DNA of 64,000 bases from Mangifera indica (lineage: Eukaryota > Streptophyta > Magnoliopsida > Sapindales > Anacardiaceae). The stretch is from the NCBI RefSeq assembly GCF_011075055.1, contig NC_058154.1, positions 1,860,001 to 1,924,000 of the forward strand, written 5' to 3'. Shown piece after piece: positions 11,701 to 24,467 of this stretch. The number at the start of each line of letters is the position of its first letter. Within the stretch, counting starts at the first letter, position 1. Made by a program: the position numbers and the translations under genes. The notes beneath the pieces are model-generated. The model had not been told where the DNA came from, did no database searches, and was given only the letters and a program-made list of their open reading frames with translations.

Positions 11701-14408
11701 TTTAAAATGTTCTTTAACACTTTCTTGGACTGATACCCTTCAAGAAGAATGAACATCCAAAGAGACGTATTTTCTTACTTTATTTAAAAAACCATACAAT
11801 TGAAAGTCTCAATACCACATAAATAATTAATAATATATATATTTGAATAAACTTTGCATAAAATCTTCATAACAATAAGCGTGTAAAAGTCGTGTCAATA
11901 CATAAAATCATAATCAAGTCTCAAAATCCAAACATATCAAATGTACATAATAAATAAACTCAAAATACATAATAATATCAGGTTGATTTCTTCCTCATAC
12001 ATCATCCCTCACTCCTCCCTATAGCCCTCACATGAATAATCTCCTACCTATAAAATAATTATAATGAGCACATCAGTGTTAAACACCTCGTAGGTAGGTG
12101 AGTTATACAATAGTACAACTTTTACACAACTCATCAATAAATATATTATCATTTCTTTTTACACTATCTAACGTATTATTACATAGAGCTCAAGTCATCA
12201 AGACTCCTTTCTTTCATCCCTTTTCACGGTGACAAATGCACTACAACTCATCACTAACTCTTCATGAAAGCATGGCTACTCAATATATCACAAGCACTTC
12301 ACATCACACTTAATTTTGTCGATCGCAATAGGCTACAAATGTATAAATACCCTAGCCACATGAGAAAATCAACTTTTACCGTATCCCTTTCCATGCACAT
12401 AATGTACATGAATTGCTAAAATCACTCGAAAGTGGTTATTACCATAAACGTGTATATGAAGCATTTTATTGGCCGTGTGAGGAATAAACTAGTGTACTCC
12501 TTTTTTTATACACACAATATACATAGACTACTAGATAGACATCATTCTAAGAATGCCACCATACGAGTGTGTACATGAATTGCTTGGTGATTGCTTCAAG
12601 TCACACAATGACATGCTTAATAAGCATACATGACTTTGGTTGCCTCAACTTTAAAACCTTTAGGTTGTGCCATGTAGACTTTCTTGCAAGAAAATTGTTT
12701 TGACCTCTATTTGTTCAAGCTTAAAACACTCCAATTGAGGTGTGTTTTACCACAAGAGAATATATTCCATTCTTTTTAGACTATCAAGTGACGAAAAATA
12801 AACATTGAGATGAATAACATTAATCGGAATATAAATCACACCACACAAAAAGACACAATATCTATGTAGGTTTGTCACAACTTGCCTATATCTACGAATG
12901 AGAATGAATTCTACAATAGTAATGTCAACATGGATATAATGACAAATATGCAAGAATATTCACACCATAAACCCAATATTTAATTAACAAAGGATCTTTA
13001 ACCTATCAATATCATTACATAACATGCCCAATGTTCTCGTCTTCTCTCATAATCTTGAATAGATTTTTACCTATATATTTACAGTTGATACATGAGATAT
13101 TCCATTTCTTTTAGAAGAATGTCTCATAATTCTATTCCTATTTACAATTGTATTCCTCTTTAAATAGCTTTCAAAAGTGAACAATTTTACACGAAACCAA
13201 ATAGAAAAAGAGAGTCACAATATCTTTTAACATCTACAAAAAATTTACCATAATTTTATTGGTTGAGATTACTGTGTATCATAATTTCTAAGATTACATC
13301 TATTCTCTCTTTCTATGTAACTTTTTAACAAAATTTGGAAAATTTTTAGCTGTTGACGAATTGGAAGCAAAGACTTAAAGAATTACACGTTATGCATGGT
13401 GGTGCTGGTAGATCAATAGAATTCAAAAGTCTATAATTATCTGCTTTATATGTGCCATCACTTTGCATTGCTAAGTGGAGCCCTAGACGTAAATTTGTTA
13501 AGATTATGTACAATTGCTTGTTAACAAGAAAAATTCTATGTTATCATGGAAAAGGAAATTTAAAAATCTTAAAAACTAAAAAAGTCAATCTCTGTTAATT
13601 ACAAAGTTTCATAAAAATACTCAAGAAAGCATAATCTTTGTTTCCACTATCTCGGCTAGCAGCACAATTTTGACGAATTGCGTATCATAATTTTAATTAT
13701 TTTCTATACTTGATAGAGACTCAAAATGCTTATAAAGCAAGCATGGATGATATTGGCAAGTAAGTAATTAAATTAATTAGTAGAAATCAAGATCGAGAAT
13801 TGGATTGAAGTCAAAGTTAATTTAGTATGATTGTACTCGATATTGTAACTTTGTGGGATTTATTAACGTGATAAGCATACCAAGATTGCTTCAAATTGTC
13901 GGCAAAATCTTAGCAAGGGGGACATCAAGTGGTGGAGACGCAACCGAGGAGCTGCCGCCGGGTTTGAATCACACCATTCACGGTGGAGACAACAAATTTT
14001 TTACAACAAATTTTTTAATCATCTTAAAACCCCTTTTACCAAATCACTCAATTTCATTTTAAGGTAATCATCCTTCCTGATATCATGCTTTTCTCACGTG
14101 ATCAACAAGTTTGAATGTTATTATTATGGCTAGATTTCAACCAAGTCAAGTTCGAATTCAGTATCACTCAAGTTGAGCTAAGTTCAAACTCGTCTCAATG
14201 TCATTTTAATTAATTTATATCGAAAATTTTTAGACTTATGAGCTTGGTGAGTTGAACACCCTAAAATTTGAGTTCAAACTCGAATCAACCTCGAAAATAC
14301 TTAACTTATAGGCTCGTGTTTGAACTCGAATTTACTTAAATCAAACTCATATCAACCTTGTTAGAATTGAACTTATTTTCAAATATGTTTTACTCGAATC
14401 CAGTCATA
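11701..14408. other. Intergenic repeat-derived DNA
   Basis: No host gene is supported. Bases 11940-12760 contain phrases such as TAAATAATTATAATGAG-like AT-rich text and GTTAAACACCTCGTAGGTAG that look like LTR-retrotransposon non-coding sequence, but boundaries cannot be fixed. Bases 14130-14405 are another degenerate copy of the CTCGA/GAACTT-rich hAT-type family. Confidence 0.35.
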
Positions 14409-14498
<90 letters not shown>

Positions 14499-14517
14499 TT
14501 ATTTATTTATTTATTTA
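14409..14517. repeat. Long TA microsatellite followed by TTTA repeats
   Basis: A run of about 42 TA dinucleotides spans roughly 14409-14493 and passes directly into several ATTT units up to about 14517. The translation of this run as alternating Tyr-Ile is an artefact of the repeat. Such a run is expected to vary in length between individuals. Confidence 0.95.
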
Positions 14518-16915
14518 TAGGAATGCTATCAAATAAGGACAGCCACCGCCCAAATTGATAATCTTTGGGCAGTCATGATTATTCAAAGTTAAACAAAAAA
14601 AAAAATTACTATGATTTGTATAAGCCACGCAATGTTTCCACCAGGCGATCAGATTAGGTGGATATTGTTTACATAAAATTAATCATGATTAAGAACATTA
14701 ATTATTGAAATTAGGTGTAGTCTTTTAGATGGAAGACTTAGGAGAAATAATGTCCTAGGGTTCTTTCTGATTTACACCCCACCAATCAAAAGAGATTCTT
14801 TGGAGGAGAAACACTTTCAACTTTACTTATCGAGTGACACCTTTTTCATTTCCCACTTAGATATCTTGTTCTTACATCAATAAATTCTCTTTAATCTTCA
14901 TCATCATTATCATTTCTTTGATAATATTAATAATAATAAACGTTTGAAACTGATCAGTCATCTTTAAGCTGATCGTCATGCTAATCCATATTTAGACAGA
15001 ATATGGAATTTTCATGAGTAGTTTATAGCTAGCGGCGAAGTGGAGCATTCACATGGTGGTTACGTGAATTTGGGACCCTCTTTGATGCTTTCACTTATAT
15101 ATTTTGAAGCTGCCCCTTTGGAATTTTAATTTCTTTTTTCACCTTCTTCTATATGTGTGAAATGATTGAATTCTCACTCACCAACCATGCATGCTTTCCA
15201 TACATAAAATTTTCTTTCTTTCTTCCTTTAAAACGACATCAATTCTCATAATTTAAACATCCTAACTATATCAACATTAATTTTTGTGTTAGTTTGAATA
15301 CATTTATATGTTATTTTCATGTGATTATTATCCTTTGATTACCGAGAATTTATACGTCCGCATATGAAAAGCTAATGAAAGATTTTATTTACATGAACAA
15401 ATATAAAATTATTTAATCATAATTTATAGGATCTAGACAAAGATTATAAAATATTAAATTAAAATTCTTTAGGGCTATAAAAATACTTAAAACGTCATGT
15501 ATTCTGAATTTACTGTAGAGTTTCAAAGTTACTTCCATTGAAGTGATAAGTCTTCCACTCTTGAAAGCTTCTTTAAATTAAAGTTTTCAATTAGTAAAAC
15601 TATGTTTCATAAGTTTTGTAAATGAGCTCTAACTAATATATAGTGGATTATTAAAATTTTCTACTTTCACATGTTGTACATTCATATGTATATTTTCCAC
15701 CAACATCAAGGAAGCCGCATATGACAGAAATGTCAAATATGTGTGTATATATATATATATATATAAATTGGAACCTGGTCTTCAAAAATGGTTACTGTGG
15801 ATTGTGTTATATTCCATGGATATTTTGTCGTTGTTAGTGGAAGATGACTTGATATGTTAAACATGGTAATTGACAGAAACCATATACAAAACAAAAACAG
15901 CCGAACCGACCGTAGAAATATTGCTTATCAGATGCGAAATATCCTGAATATTTCAAATCAAGGTTAGGCGAAGTAAATAATTCGTCCACTAGAGAAAACA
16001 GAAAATAGGGTTTGCATAAATATCAAAATCTGCACATTAAACCATGAAAGCAAGGTGAATTGAAACCTATAAAACCCTAATCTATAACGACAGGTTCTGC
16101 TTTCACAGAGAGAGAGGGAGATTTAATGCATACAGATATCACAGTAGTAAGTAGCCATTTATGGGATGATGTTAAGAGTCTTCTCAGTGTAGGGACAAAG
16201 ACGAGACAGTTTGGTACAAATAATATATATTAGGTAGGCCAAATGAGACATCAATTTTTTTTTTTTTGGGTCCATTACCATCAATGGCCATTGGCACTAC
16301 TACTGTTCATAGCACTGGTTCCTCTCTTATCTGAACTCTTTTCTTTATCCGTCTGGTCATTTTTCACCAATTATTAAAGTGTATAATATTATTCTTTCTT
16401 CTTTAAGCTACAAAGCAATGCTTTGGATCCTTAACTTATTGCTTATTCTGCATAAACTTGATTCTTAATTATCTAATGCACCAGGAGTAAGTTTATATGT
16501 AAAGTGCCCTCAGTGAGAACTTGATAATGATTTAGTCCAGGGCCCCCAGCTTAATTATTTCTTTCAAATTTGTTCAATGTTGACTCTAAAAGATAACATC
16601 TAGATGTGACTCCAATTGAGGATTTGTTTTTCAAAGAATTAATTCTTTTTTGAAAGGATGCCACTCTAATCCAATGTAAATTTTATCTTCTTTAAATTGG
16701 AAAATAGACTAAAAGCAACCCCTATTCAATAAGTCATCAACAGATTCATTTTTTTTAAGAATTTTTCTTCTTTTTTGACGGTTTTTATTTTTTACTAATA
16801 AATTTTTCTCCTTTTTCGAATAATTCTTTGTTTTGAACGATCATTTTTCTTATTTTCAGACTTTTTTGATAATCTCTCTAACATTCTCATCGCTAATTTG
16901 AATTAGGTTTTTAGA
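14518..16915. other. Intergenic DNA, no gene seen
   Basis: No supported gene. A short TA microsatellite lies at about 15745-15766 and a polypyrimidine run at 16256-16268. The composition is AT-rich without transposon ends that can be paired by eye. Confidence 0.4.
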
Positions 16916-17283
16916 CACAGCAGTTAAATCGTGTATCGTAAGGTATATCAAAATTTTATTTTTTTATATCGTATATTATATTGTATCATAAGATATGCTT
17001 TTTAAAAAATAAAATAACAAAAAATTTTAATAGACACATTATCATTTTAAAAATATTACAAACACCTCTGAAATTTTAACATTTCTTATATATACCCTAA
17101 CTACATTATCATTTTTTTTTAAAATGTGTGTCAATTCATATCAATAACATACATTATATTATAGAATACATAACATATAATACGTTTATTGTATCGTATT
17201 TATTTAATATATCGTAGAATATATATTATTTTTTACTTATATCATATTATATAGTATATATCATAAGATACGGATAATCATAT
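16916..17283. repeat. AT-rich interspersed repeat, copy 1
   Basis: The ends carry variations on ATCGTATATTATATTG and TATATCATAAGATACGG. The core at about 17030-17066 reads GACACATTATCATTTTAAAA followed by ATATTACAAACACC. The same core recurs, in one orientation or the other, at 18.2, 29.9 and 47.7 kb, which defines a family of roughly 300-370 bp. The ends are rich in self-complementary GTATC/GATAC phrases, as in a MITE, but no target duplication could be fixed. Confidence 0.6.
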
Positions 17284-17984
17284 TTTTTTTATTCAAACCA
17301 ACTCTTATTTTAGCTTAGCTCGACTTAAAGCAATAATATGTTGGGGCGTGTATTATTCAAATCATTTGCTCTCTCTAAATAGAAGCAAAATTCACTACTT
17401 TCCTTTTTTTTTTTTTAATTTCCCAAAGAATTAATTAAAAAAATGTTGACATAATTGGGAATTATTGGGGGACAGAGAAGAGATCCATAAAATGTGATAA
17501 TGCTTAAACATATATATGGTAAGCATGCATGCATGCATGCCCCATCTCATTTTTTCTTCATGTATGAAGAATATGAATGGCAATAAATTGTTCATGCAAT
17601 TATTTGCCAACCTAAAACATCCCATATGTATTTGGAAGATCATGCATGGAGTCAAAACTCATTTGAAGACTGAAAACTTTGGAATATCTTAATAACCCAC
17701 CTTATTTAATGATTCATATATCATTATACTGATTTTACTTTCTATAATATAATATATATATATATTTATTTGCAATCCATGCAAGAGTTGAAATTAAGAG
17801 TCAGTCAGAATCTGGTCCTCACACTTGATCCCATAGTAATTAATGCAGAATTAATTAAGTTAATTAGCAAGTTGTTGAGAATGATTGCAAATTAAGAAAT
17901 GGAGTTGAGGTCAGGTGTTGTGCATTAATTTTGCAACAGTGACCACAATTGTGGTGGCCAACTTGCATCCACCCTAGATTTGAT

Positions 17985-18345
17985 TCGAATTATAATTATC
18001 AGTAATATATGATATATATTTTATGATACGATATAATAACGATAAAAAATGATATATATCATAAAATATATCGAATTAATATGATATAGTGAATATATTA
18101 TATAATATAATATATATCTTATCATATAATATATTTTTTAAAGAAAATGAGGATATAATAAGTTTTTATAAGAAAATTTAAAAAATTTTAGAGATTTTTA
18201 TAATATTTTCTAAAATGATGATGTGTCAACTATAATTTTTTATTATTTTATTTTTTAAAAATGTATCATAGATATAATATACGATATGGAATATTATGTT
18301 TTCCAATATACGATACAATATGCGATTCAATTACTATGATTTAAA
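17985..18345. repeat. AT-rich interspersed repeat, copy 2 (inverted relative to copy 1)
   Basis: The core at about 18190-18230 reads TATTTTCTAAAATGATGATG followed by TGTCAAC, the reverse complement of the core in copy 1. The flanks carry TATGATACGATATAATAACG-type phrases on the left and CGATACAATATGCGATTC on the right. Confidence 0.6.
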
Positions 18346-18722
18346 TTGAGTTTAGTTTGAATTGTGCTTGAATTTATAATATCAAATTTGAGTTTCTTCG
18401 ATTTAATATACAATATTATTAATACACAAAATAAATATTATTATCGAAAAAACAAACAAACTAATCTCAAATTAAAATATCTAACTAATTTCAATTCAAA
18501 ATTGATTCGTTTAAACCAAGTTAACTTATTTTGGCACTTATAGCTTTCTTCCATCTCAGGTGGTCCTTTTGCAGCATTGCCCTTTCATATGACATTTTAT
18601 GTCACTTTGATTTAATTATTATTTCAACTTAATTAATTAATTAATTACTTGTGCCAATATATATTTATGTGTTTGTGGTCCTGTTATAAGCCATCTTTTT
18701 AAAGTTAAAAAAAAAAAAAAAA

Positions 18723-19318
18723 GGGTGAAAAGATTATTTCCTACCTAACTTAAATTATAAATATCCATTTATTAAATTTTAAAAAATCAGATTCTTAGGT
18801 ACGATTTACTTTCGTTAATGAATTTTATTACGTGAAAGAGTAAAAAAAGTTATTTTATATATTTTTTTTATTTCTTATTTTTTCTCTTGTTCTTTTGATT
18901 TTCCCTTTCCCCCTTATTTCTTTTATTTTTCTTATTTTTCCTTATTTTTCTATTTTCTTTTATTAAATTTTAGGGGCGAATTATAATTTTTTAGAATATT
19001 TAGAGTGTTAATAAAATTTTTAAGAATCGTTTAAAATTTTGAAAATTTTATAGTTTTTTTTAATAGATCACTCAAAAGTTTTAAAAATTATCATTATACC
19101 TACAAACTAATAAAAATATAACATTTTAAAAGTTGTTAGAATTTTGATATATTTTTAAAGTTTAAATGATAAATTTTTAAACTAATTAAAATATATAAAT
19201 AATTTGATATTTATTTTAAATATTAAAAATATGTAAATAATTTTAATAAAATAACAAAATAAATGACAAATACGAATTTCACTTTATTAAACGTGGGGTG
19301 GAAAATAGTCATTTGGCC
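18723..19318. mobile_element. Degenerate Mutator-like non-autonomous element
   Basis: The left end GGGTGAAAAGATTATTTCCT resembles the reverse complement of the right end, GGCCAAATGACTATTTTCCA. Both resemble the ends of the better-preserved elements at 30742-31382 and 35509-36148. The interior shares the phrase AATATCCATTTATTAAATTT with the 30.7-kb element. The left flank is a run of A, and no matching 9-bp duplication can be recognised, so the left boundary is approximate. Confidence 0.5.
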
Positions 19319-22011
19319 TTTAGAATATTATATGAGTTTATTAGGGTTTGGAAAGTTTGATTATAAAATATACATACACTTCTTAAATCATTAGCTTGGT
19401 CCCAATTCAAATTAGAGCCACCTGAGAATTTTTTATTCTTATAACTTCCTGTATTTACCTTTTGTGTTTCGAGAATCCATTAATTTCGTAAAAGTAATGA
19501 TATATATACATATAATAAGTATTAATTTAAATATTAATAATAATATATTTTTATATAATTAAATAATTTTAAAATAACGATAAAAAATGAGGTTTCATAT
19601 AGAAGAAAATATAAATTCAAGTATCATCTATTGACATATAAAATCAAACTCTTAACTTACATAACTTAGTGATTATAAGGATCATTCATTAGATCTGAAA
19701 TTTGACTTATTCGGTGTTGGTTCAATGGTTGTAAACATCAATCATTAAATGTAAGATTTGACTTGTTCAGTGTTGGTTCAGTGGTTGTGGGGGGTTTGAT
19801 TTGTTCGGTGTTGTTAGTTTTGTCTAAAAAGGATTATCTGATACAAGTAAGATTCATAAATATAACAGAGATTCAAACCCAAAATGTTTTTTTAAAAATC
19901 TTAACACTTTATCAGTTTTATTAATCTTTTTATTTTTACTCGATCTTAAATTTATTTATTTAGTAAATAATAAAAAATATTTTCTTTAAACTTAAATAAA
20001 TAAATAAAACCGAACGTTTCACTTCAAAAAAGCCAATGCAATGATATGATGAAATAAAAGAGATTTTGAAGTCCATAGATTAAAGTGAAAAGGTTAAGTG
20101 TTAAGTGTGTGAAGTGTGCGAGTGGAGGCATCAAGTGCACTAATTTCCCTAAACTCAGAAAAGCCAATTTCCGTCTTTGGGTGGAGGCATTGGCCCCCAC
20201 TCACTCCTCAATCTTTCAATGCCATCTTTATAATTATATTTTCAAGATTCCTTTGTTCTACAAAAATGCCATTCATCCAACCAAATCCGATCGAACTTTA
20301 ACCTTTCAGTTAAAGTCAACCTAAGTCAAACCCAAAAATAAGTTAATTTAATATCCGTTTAAATCAAAATAATATTATATATATTTATTTTAAATATATA
20401 AATAAATCAATAAAATTATGTATATTCATTTTTATATATAATTTATATAAACAGATTATATATTATTATATAATTGGATGATTTTAAATTAAAGATAAAA
20501 TAATATTCAATCATATAATAATATATCATCTGTGTATATAAATTATATATAAAAAATAAGTATACATAATATTACTATAAATATATATATATACTTATAT
20601 ATATTATTATATGATTGAATATTACTTATTTTTAATTTAAAATCAACCTATTATATAATTATATAATGATATATATTAAATATATATCAATTTATATATT
20701 AAATTTGGGAGGTATAATTTTATTATTAAATTTGTAGTAATCAATTTAAATTTGTTTAAATTGATTAAAAATATTATCAAAAAAATTAATAATATTATTG
20801 ATAAAATAAAAAATATTATCGATAAAAAAAATAATATCGTGACTGAAGAAAGAGAAAGGATTTGAGCTAAACACAGATAAAACTGTTGAATTGAAACTTT
20901 ATCTTTAATCTGGTTTGAATCAAAGTGAAGGTGGATCTAAATTTAACCGATCCAATTAGGATGTAACTTTATTTTAACCTCAGTTTAAATAGTAAATTTT
21001 TACTTTTTGGTGCATAAAATGAAACTGGGAACTTGGGGTAGGGCCGGAAAAGGAGGGGCCCATGTGAGGGGCATAAACGGAACAGGGTCCGAATTTTAAT
21101 CGTCTTGGGAAAAAAGAGCAGCGTCTAAATCTGTTCACTAATCATTACATCTGCCACTAAGTTGAAAATCTCTATTTTTTATGCTTCGATAAGCGCAATC
21201 GGCTCTTCCTCATTGGCCAAAACTCACTTAAAAGGGAAAAGTCAAGGACAATTTCGGAATTTCACGTCTCAAGTGCGGAGCCGTGAAGTACCACCCAGCA
21301 GACAAATCCCGTTTGAACGGGGCAACGTGGGGGTTTTGTAAAGCACTTTTTTCATTCTCCATTTAACATGGAGTCGTGGAGGGACTCCCCTTCATGTCTC
21401 CACTAGAGAATTTAATTTTGAAAAGGGTATAATGGTAATTTAATGCGCTGTGATATGGTGGGTCTGCTGGCCAATAATGTAGGCACAGAGAGCCGTCCGA
21501 TAAAAGGGCATGTTCCCTATGATGAGCCGGCGTGAAGTGGGGTAATTAAGGGGTTTATTGCGCGCGTGTTTTCTTTAAAAGCATGCTGAAACTGGTGGCG
21601 GTGGCAGGACCATAACGGCTTGGCTTGAGCCAGCTTCTGAAAAATACTGCAGAGCTGCGCCGATAAAAAAATTAATGGGCCTCAATTTTGATCGGGTTGG
21701 TCGGCCCATGATTTTAAAAATCCAATCGTATCTTTCATTGGGCAATGCTACCTTCACGCGCTTAATAGAAAGACTTCGTTTTAGTTATGTGAAGAGTGTT
21801 ATACACGCGAGGCAAAAACAGTGGGGGATTTTGTGATTAGGGGGCAGACAGCGAGGGAAGAAGATTAATGCAACCCCGATTATTAAAACTCAAATTTAAA
21901 AAAAGAAAAAGGTGGAAAATCAAATTCATGAAATTATTGACTGAGATTTGGATCTAAAGCTTAAGCATCTTCTAAAACACTTAAAACAATGAATGAATGA
22001 TGAAAATTGGA
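19319..22011. other. Intergenic DNA, no gene seen
   Basis: Bases 19715-19810 hold two imperfect copies of a phrase reading GTGTTGGTTCAATGGTTGT, a small local duplication. Bases 20330-20700 are dominated by the self-complementary AT-rich motif containing TTTTAAATTAAAGATAAAAT. Bases 21000-21860 are relatively GC-rich and lack repeat signatures, but contain no reading frame with protein character. Confidence 0.4.
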
Positions 22012-22019
22012 GAGGTGGG

Positions 22020-22613
22020 TAGGCCTGGATATGATTCAAACCGATTCAATCTCAAAAGTTAATTCAATTCGATTTAGCTTGACTCAAATTTGTTTGATTA
22101 AAATTCAAACCGAACTTAAACTAAAAGATTTGTCTTGGTTGTTAATTAGAGTCGAACTTGAGCTAAAAGATGTTCAACTCAGTTTAATTTGAATTCAGCT
22201 AGATTGAAGAATGTTTTAATATAGTTTCTTGTGTAAATACTCTTGCTCTAGTTGCAAAGGACTCAATTGTCACTACAGTAAGAACTTCGTCAAATTATTT
22301 TTAAATTTATTTTTCATATTTTTATATTTTTTTAAATTTTATTTTTGTCTTGCTATCATCTAAATAGGGAAATCATTTTTGAAATATTCCAACTAAAAGT
22401 AGAGATGAGACAATCTCCAATTTTCAATACAATCTAGATATAATTCAAATAGGCTTGGTCTCAAAAATTGATTTGACTCGATTTAGCTTGACTTAAATTC
22501 GTTTGATTAAAATTTGAATCAAAATTGAACCGAAAAATTTAGCTCATTTTTTAATATGAGTCGAACTAGAGTCAAAGGGTGTTAAGGTTTGACTCGGCTC
22601 GAATCGATCCCTA
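22020..22613. mobile_element. hAT-type non-autonomous element, imperfect 8-bp duplication
   Basis: The left end is TAGGCCTGGATATGATTC and the right end is CTCGAATCGATCCCTA, an inverted pair related to the other family members. The flanks are GAGGTGGG at 22012-22019 and GAGGTGAG at 22614-22621, matching at 7 of 8 bases. The interior is rich in GACTCGATTTAGCTTGACT-like phrases that occur twice (near 22060 and 22470). No coding capacity is present. Confidence 0.7.
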
Positions 22614-22621
22614 GAGGTGAG

Positions 22622-23474
22622 GATGGGATACAAAGTAAGATTTGACCAAGCCGAGGATATGAACTTACCCATGTTTGAATATCTTTTAATTCGAATTGGG
22701 TTTGAATTAAAAATAACTTGGTTTGAATTCATTGAGTCAAAATTATATATAGTTTGAGTTCAATTAAAATGAAAACTATTCAATTCAAGTTTGATTTGAT
22801 TTTATGATTCAAATCTATAACTCGGATTTGTGGCTCACATTCATGATTTGAATTTATGACTAATGGATAAAATGATATCATTTTAAAAATTATTTAACAC
22901 AATTCAAATTAAACCACAAGTTATATTTAAATCGAATCGAGTTATCTATCTAATCGACGAGTCATCCTGAGCAAAAATCTTTCTAGCTTGATTTCAAAAC
23001 AAATTGAACCTCCTAACTTGAACTTAATTTGACTTCGAACTAAATGAATTTGAATCAAACTGAATTAACTTTCGAACTCAATTCAGATCGAATTATAATA
23101 ATTGATTCAAAAATATTACTTAAAGTTTGAGAATGAATAATATTATTGAAAAAATAAATAGCAAACAAACGAGTTAATCTTAAATCAAACTATAAAACTA
23201 AAAATTCAGTTTGAAGTTAATTTATTTGAACTAAACAGTGGATCGGTCCACCCTTAGTGGGACTGGGATGAGATGGGAAACAGGTTCTAATGTAGAAATT
23301 AAGGAACCTGTGACAGTGATCATGTGACATAATAAATACGTAGAAAATTATATAAATTTACTTGGCAGGAAGGAAAATATTAAAAAAGATGATTAAGAAA
23401 AGAGTCAGTGAAATGAAATTATGATTAATTGAGTATTAGGTGGGTAATGTTAAGATTAAGCATAAAATTTGTGC
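22622..23474. other. Degenerate hAT-type repeat and AUX1-like upstream region
   Basis: Bases 22622-23255 are another copy of the same repeat family. It contains a diverged AAAATGATATCATTTT core near 22870 and ends near 23250 with CGGTCCACCCTTA, without an identifiable duplication. Bases 23260-23474 form the immediate upstream region of the auxin-carrier gene. Confidence 0.45.
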
Positions 23475-23482
23475 TATAAAAA
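23475..23482 (+). promoter_or_regulatory. Probable TATA box of the auxin carrier gene
   Basis: TATAAAAA lies about 990 bp upstream of the ATG at 24468. This would give a long 5' untranslated region that is probably spliced, with a possible donor near 24200 and an acceptor TGTGTTTCAG ending at 24433. An auxin-response-like GAGACA occurs at 24184-24189 within the presumed leader. The assignment rests on position and motif only. Confidence 0.45.
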
Positions 23483-24467
23483 GAGAAGCTTCATTCATGG
23501 TTTGCCTGGGTTGAGTCCTTACTCTTTGCTGATCTCTAAAAATTCTTATTTTCTCACCCACCAAACAGAGGCCCCAAGAATCGAATCAGAAGTGGAATAC
23601 AGTGAATTGGGGTTTGGTCACTATCACTCTTTCAATCAACTCTTAGCTTTTTTCTCTGTTCAAAAATAGAGTGAGAGGGAGGGGATTTCAAAGCTCAAAG
23701 AAAAAGCAAAAACAGTTTGTTATAGTATAATATAAATGGTGCTTTGTTTGTGAGTGTATATATAAATATATATACATATGTATATATATATATATACATA
23801 CATGTTAATGTTTGGTTGAACAGGAGCTAAAAGGGTCTTTTCTTCAACCTCTGCAAGGAAAGCCCATATAGAAGTGGGCAGTAGGCAGTGGGCAGATTTT
23901 CCTGCTTTTAAGGTCGCTCGCCGTCTTTAACTGAGTTTTTACTGGGTCTAGCAGCAAAAGAGATCCGTAGGCTAGAGATTTGCAATAATTTCAGGCATTT
24001 AAGGCTTTCTCTGAAACAAAAAATTCTTGGAATGGAGATTTCTTAAAACTCTCTGCTTTCAACTGTACCTTACCTTGCTTGTGCTCTTTCTCTTTCTTTA
24101 ATCTTCACCCTTTTACATACGACATAATATAAAAAAACAACACTCACTTGGGGTCTGTATTTGCTTCAATTCTTTACCCGAAAGAGACATCTCAAGCAAG
24201 GTTGGTCTAAAGAGCTATTTGGGCTCTTTCCCTTTTCTCTGCTTCGTTCACATCATGTTGAACACTTCTCTCTTTTTGTGTCTTGGCTGCTTATTTCTTT
24301 CTTATTTGTTTTATTTTTAGTGTGATGAATTTCTGGTATTATTTGGATCTGGGGTCTTATTGGCTTTCGTTTTCTGGGAGTGTGTTTGATTTTTATGTTT
24401 TTTGTCTCATCAATTGTCTTTTATGTGTTTCAGATCTACCATTTGGCTTCACAGAAAAACGAAGACA

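Noticed and set aside
14358..14558. Open frame rich in alternating Tyr-Ile
   Set aside because: It is the translation of the TA microsatellite.
17521..17542. CATG-repeat GCATGCATGCATGCATGC as a regulatory RY cluster
   Set aside because: It is a short tetranucleotide repeat with no gene nearby to regulate.
20085..20324. Two overlapping 60-80 codon plus-strand frames
   Set aside because: Overlapping frames with no protein-like character in an AT-rich intergenic region.
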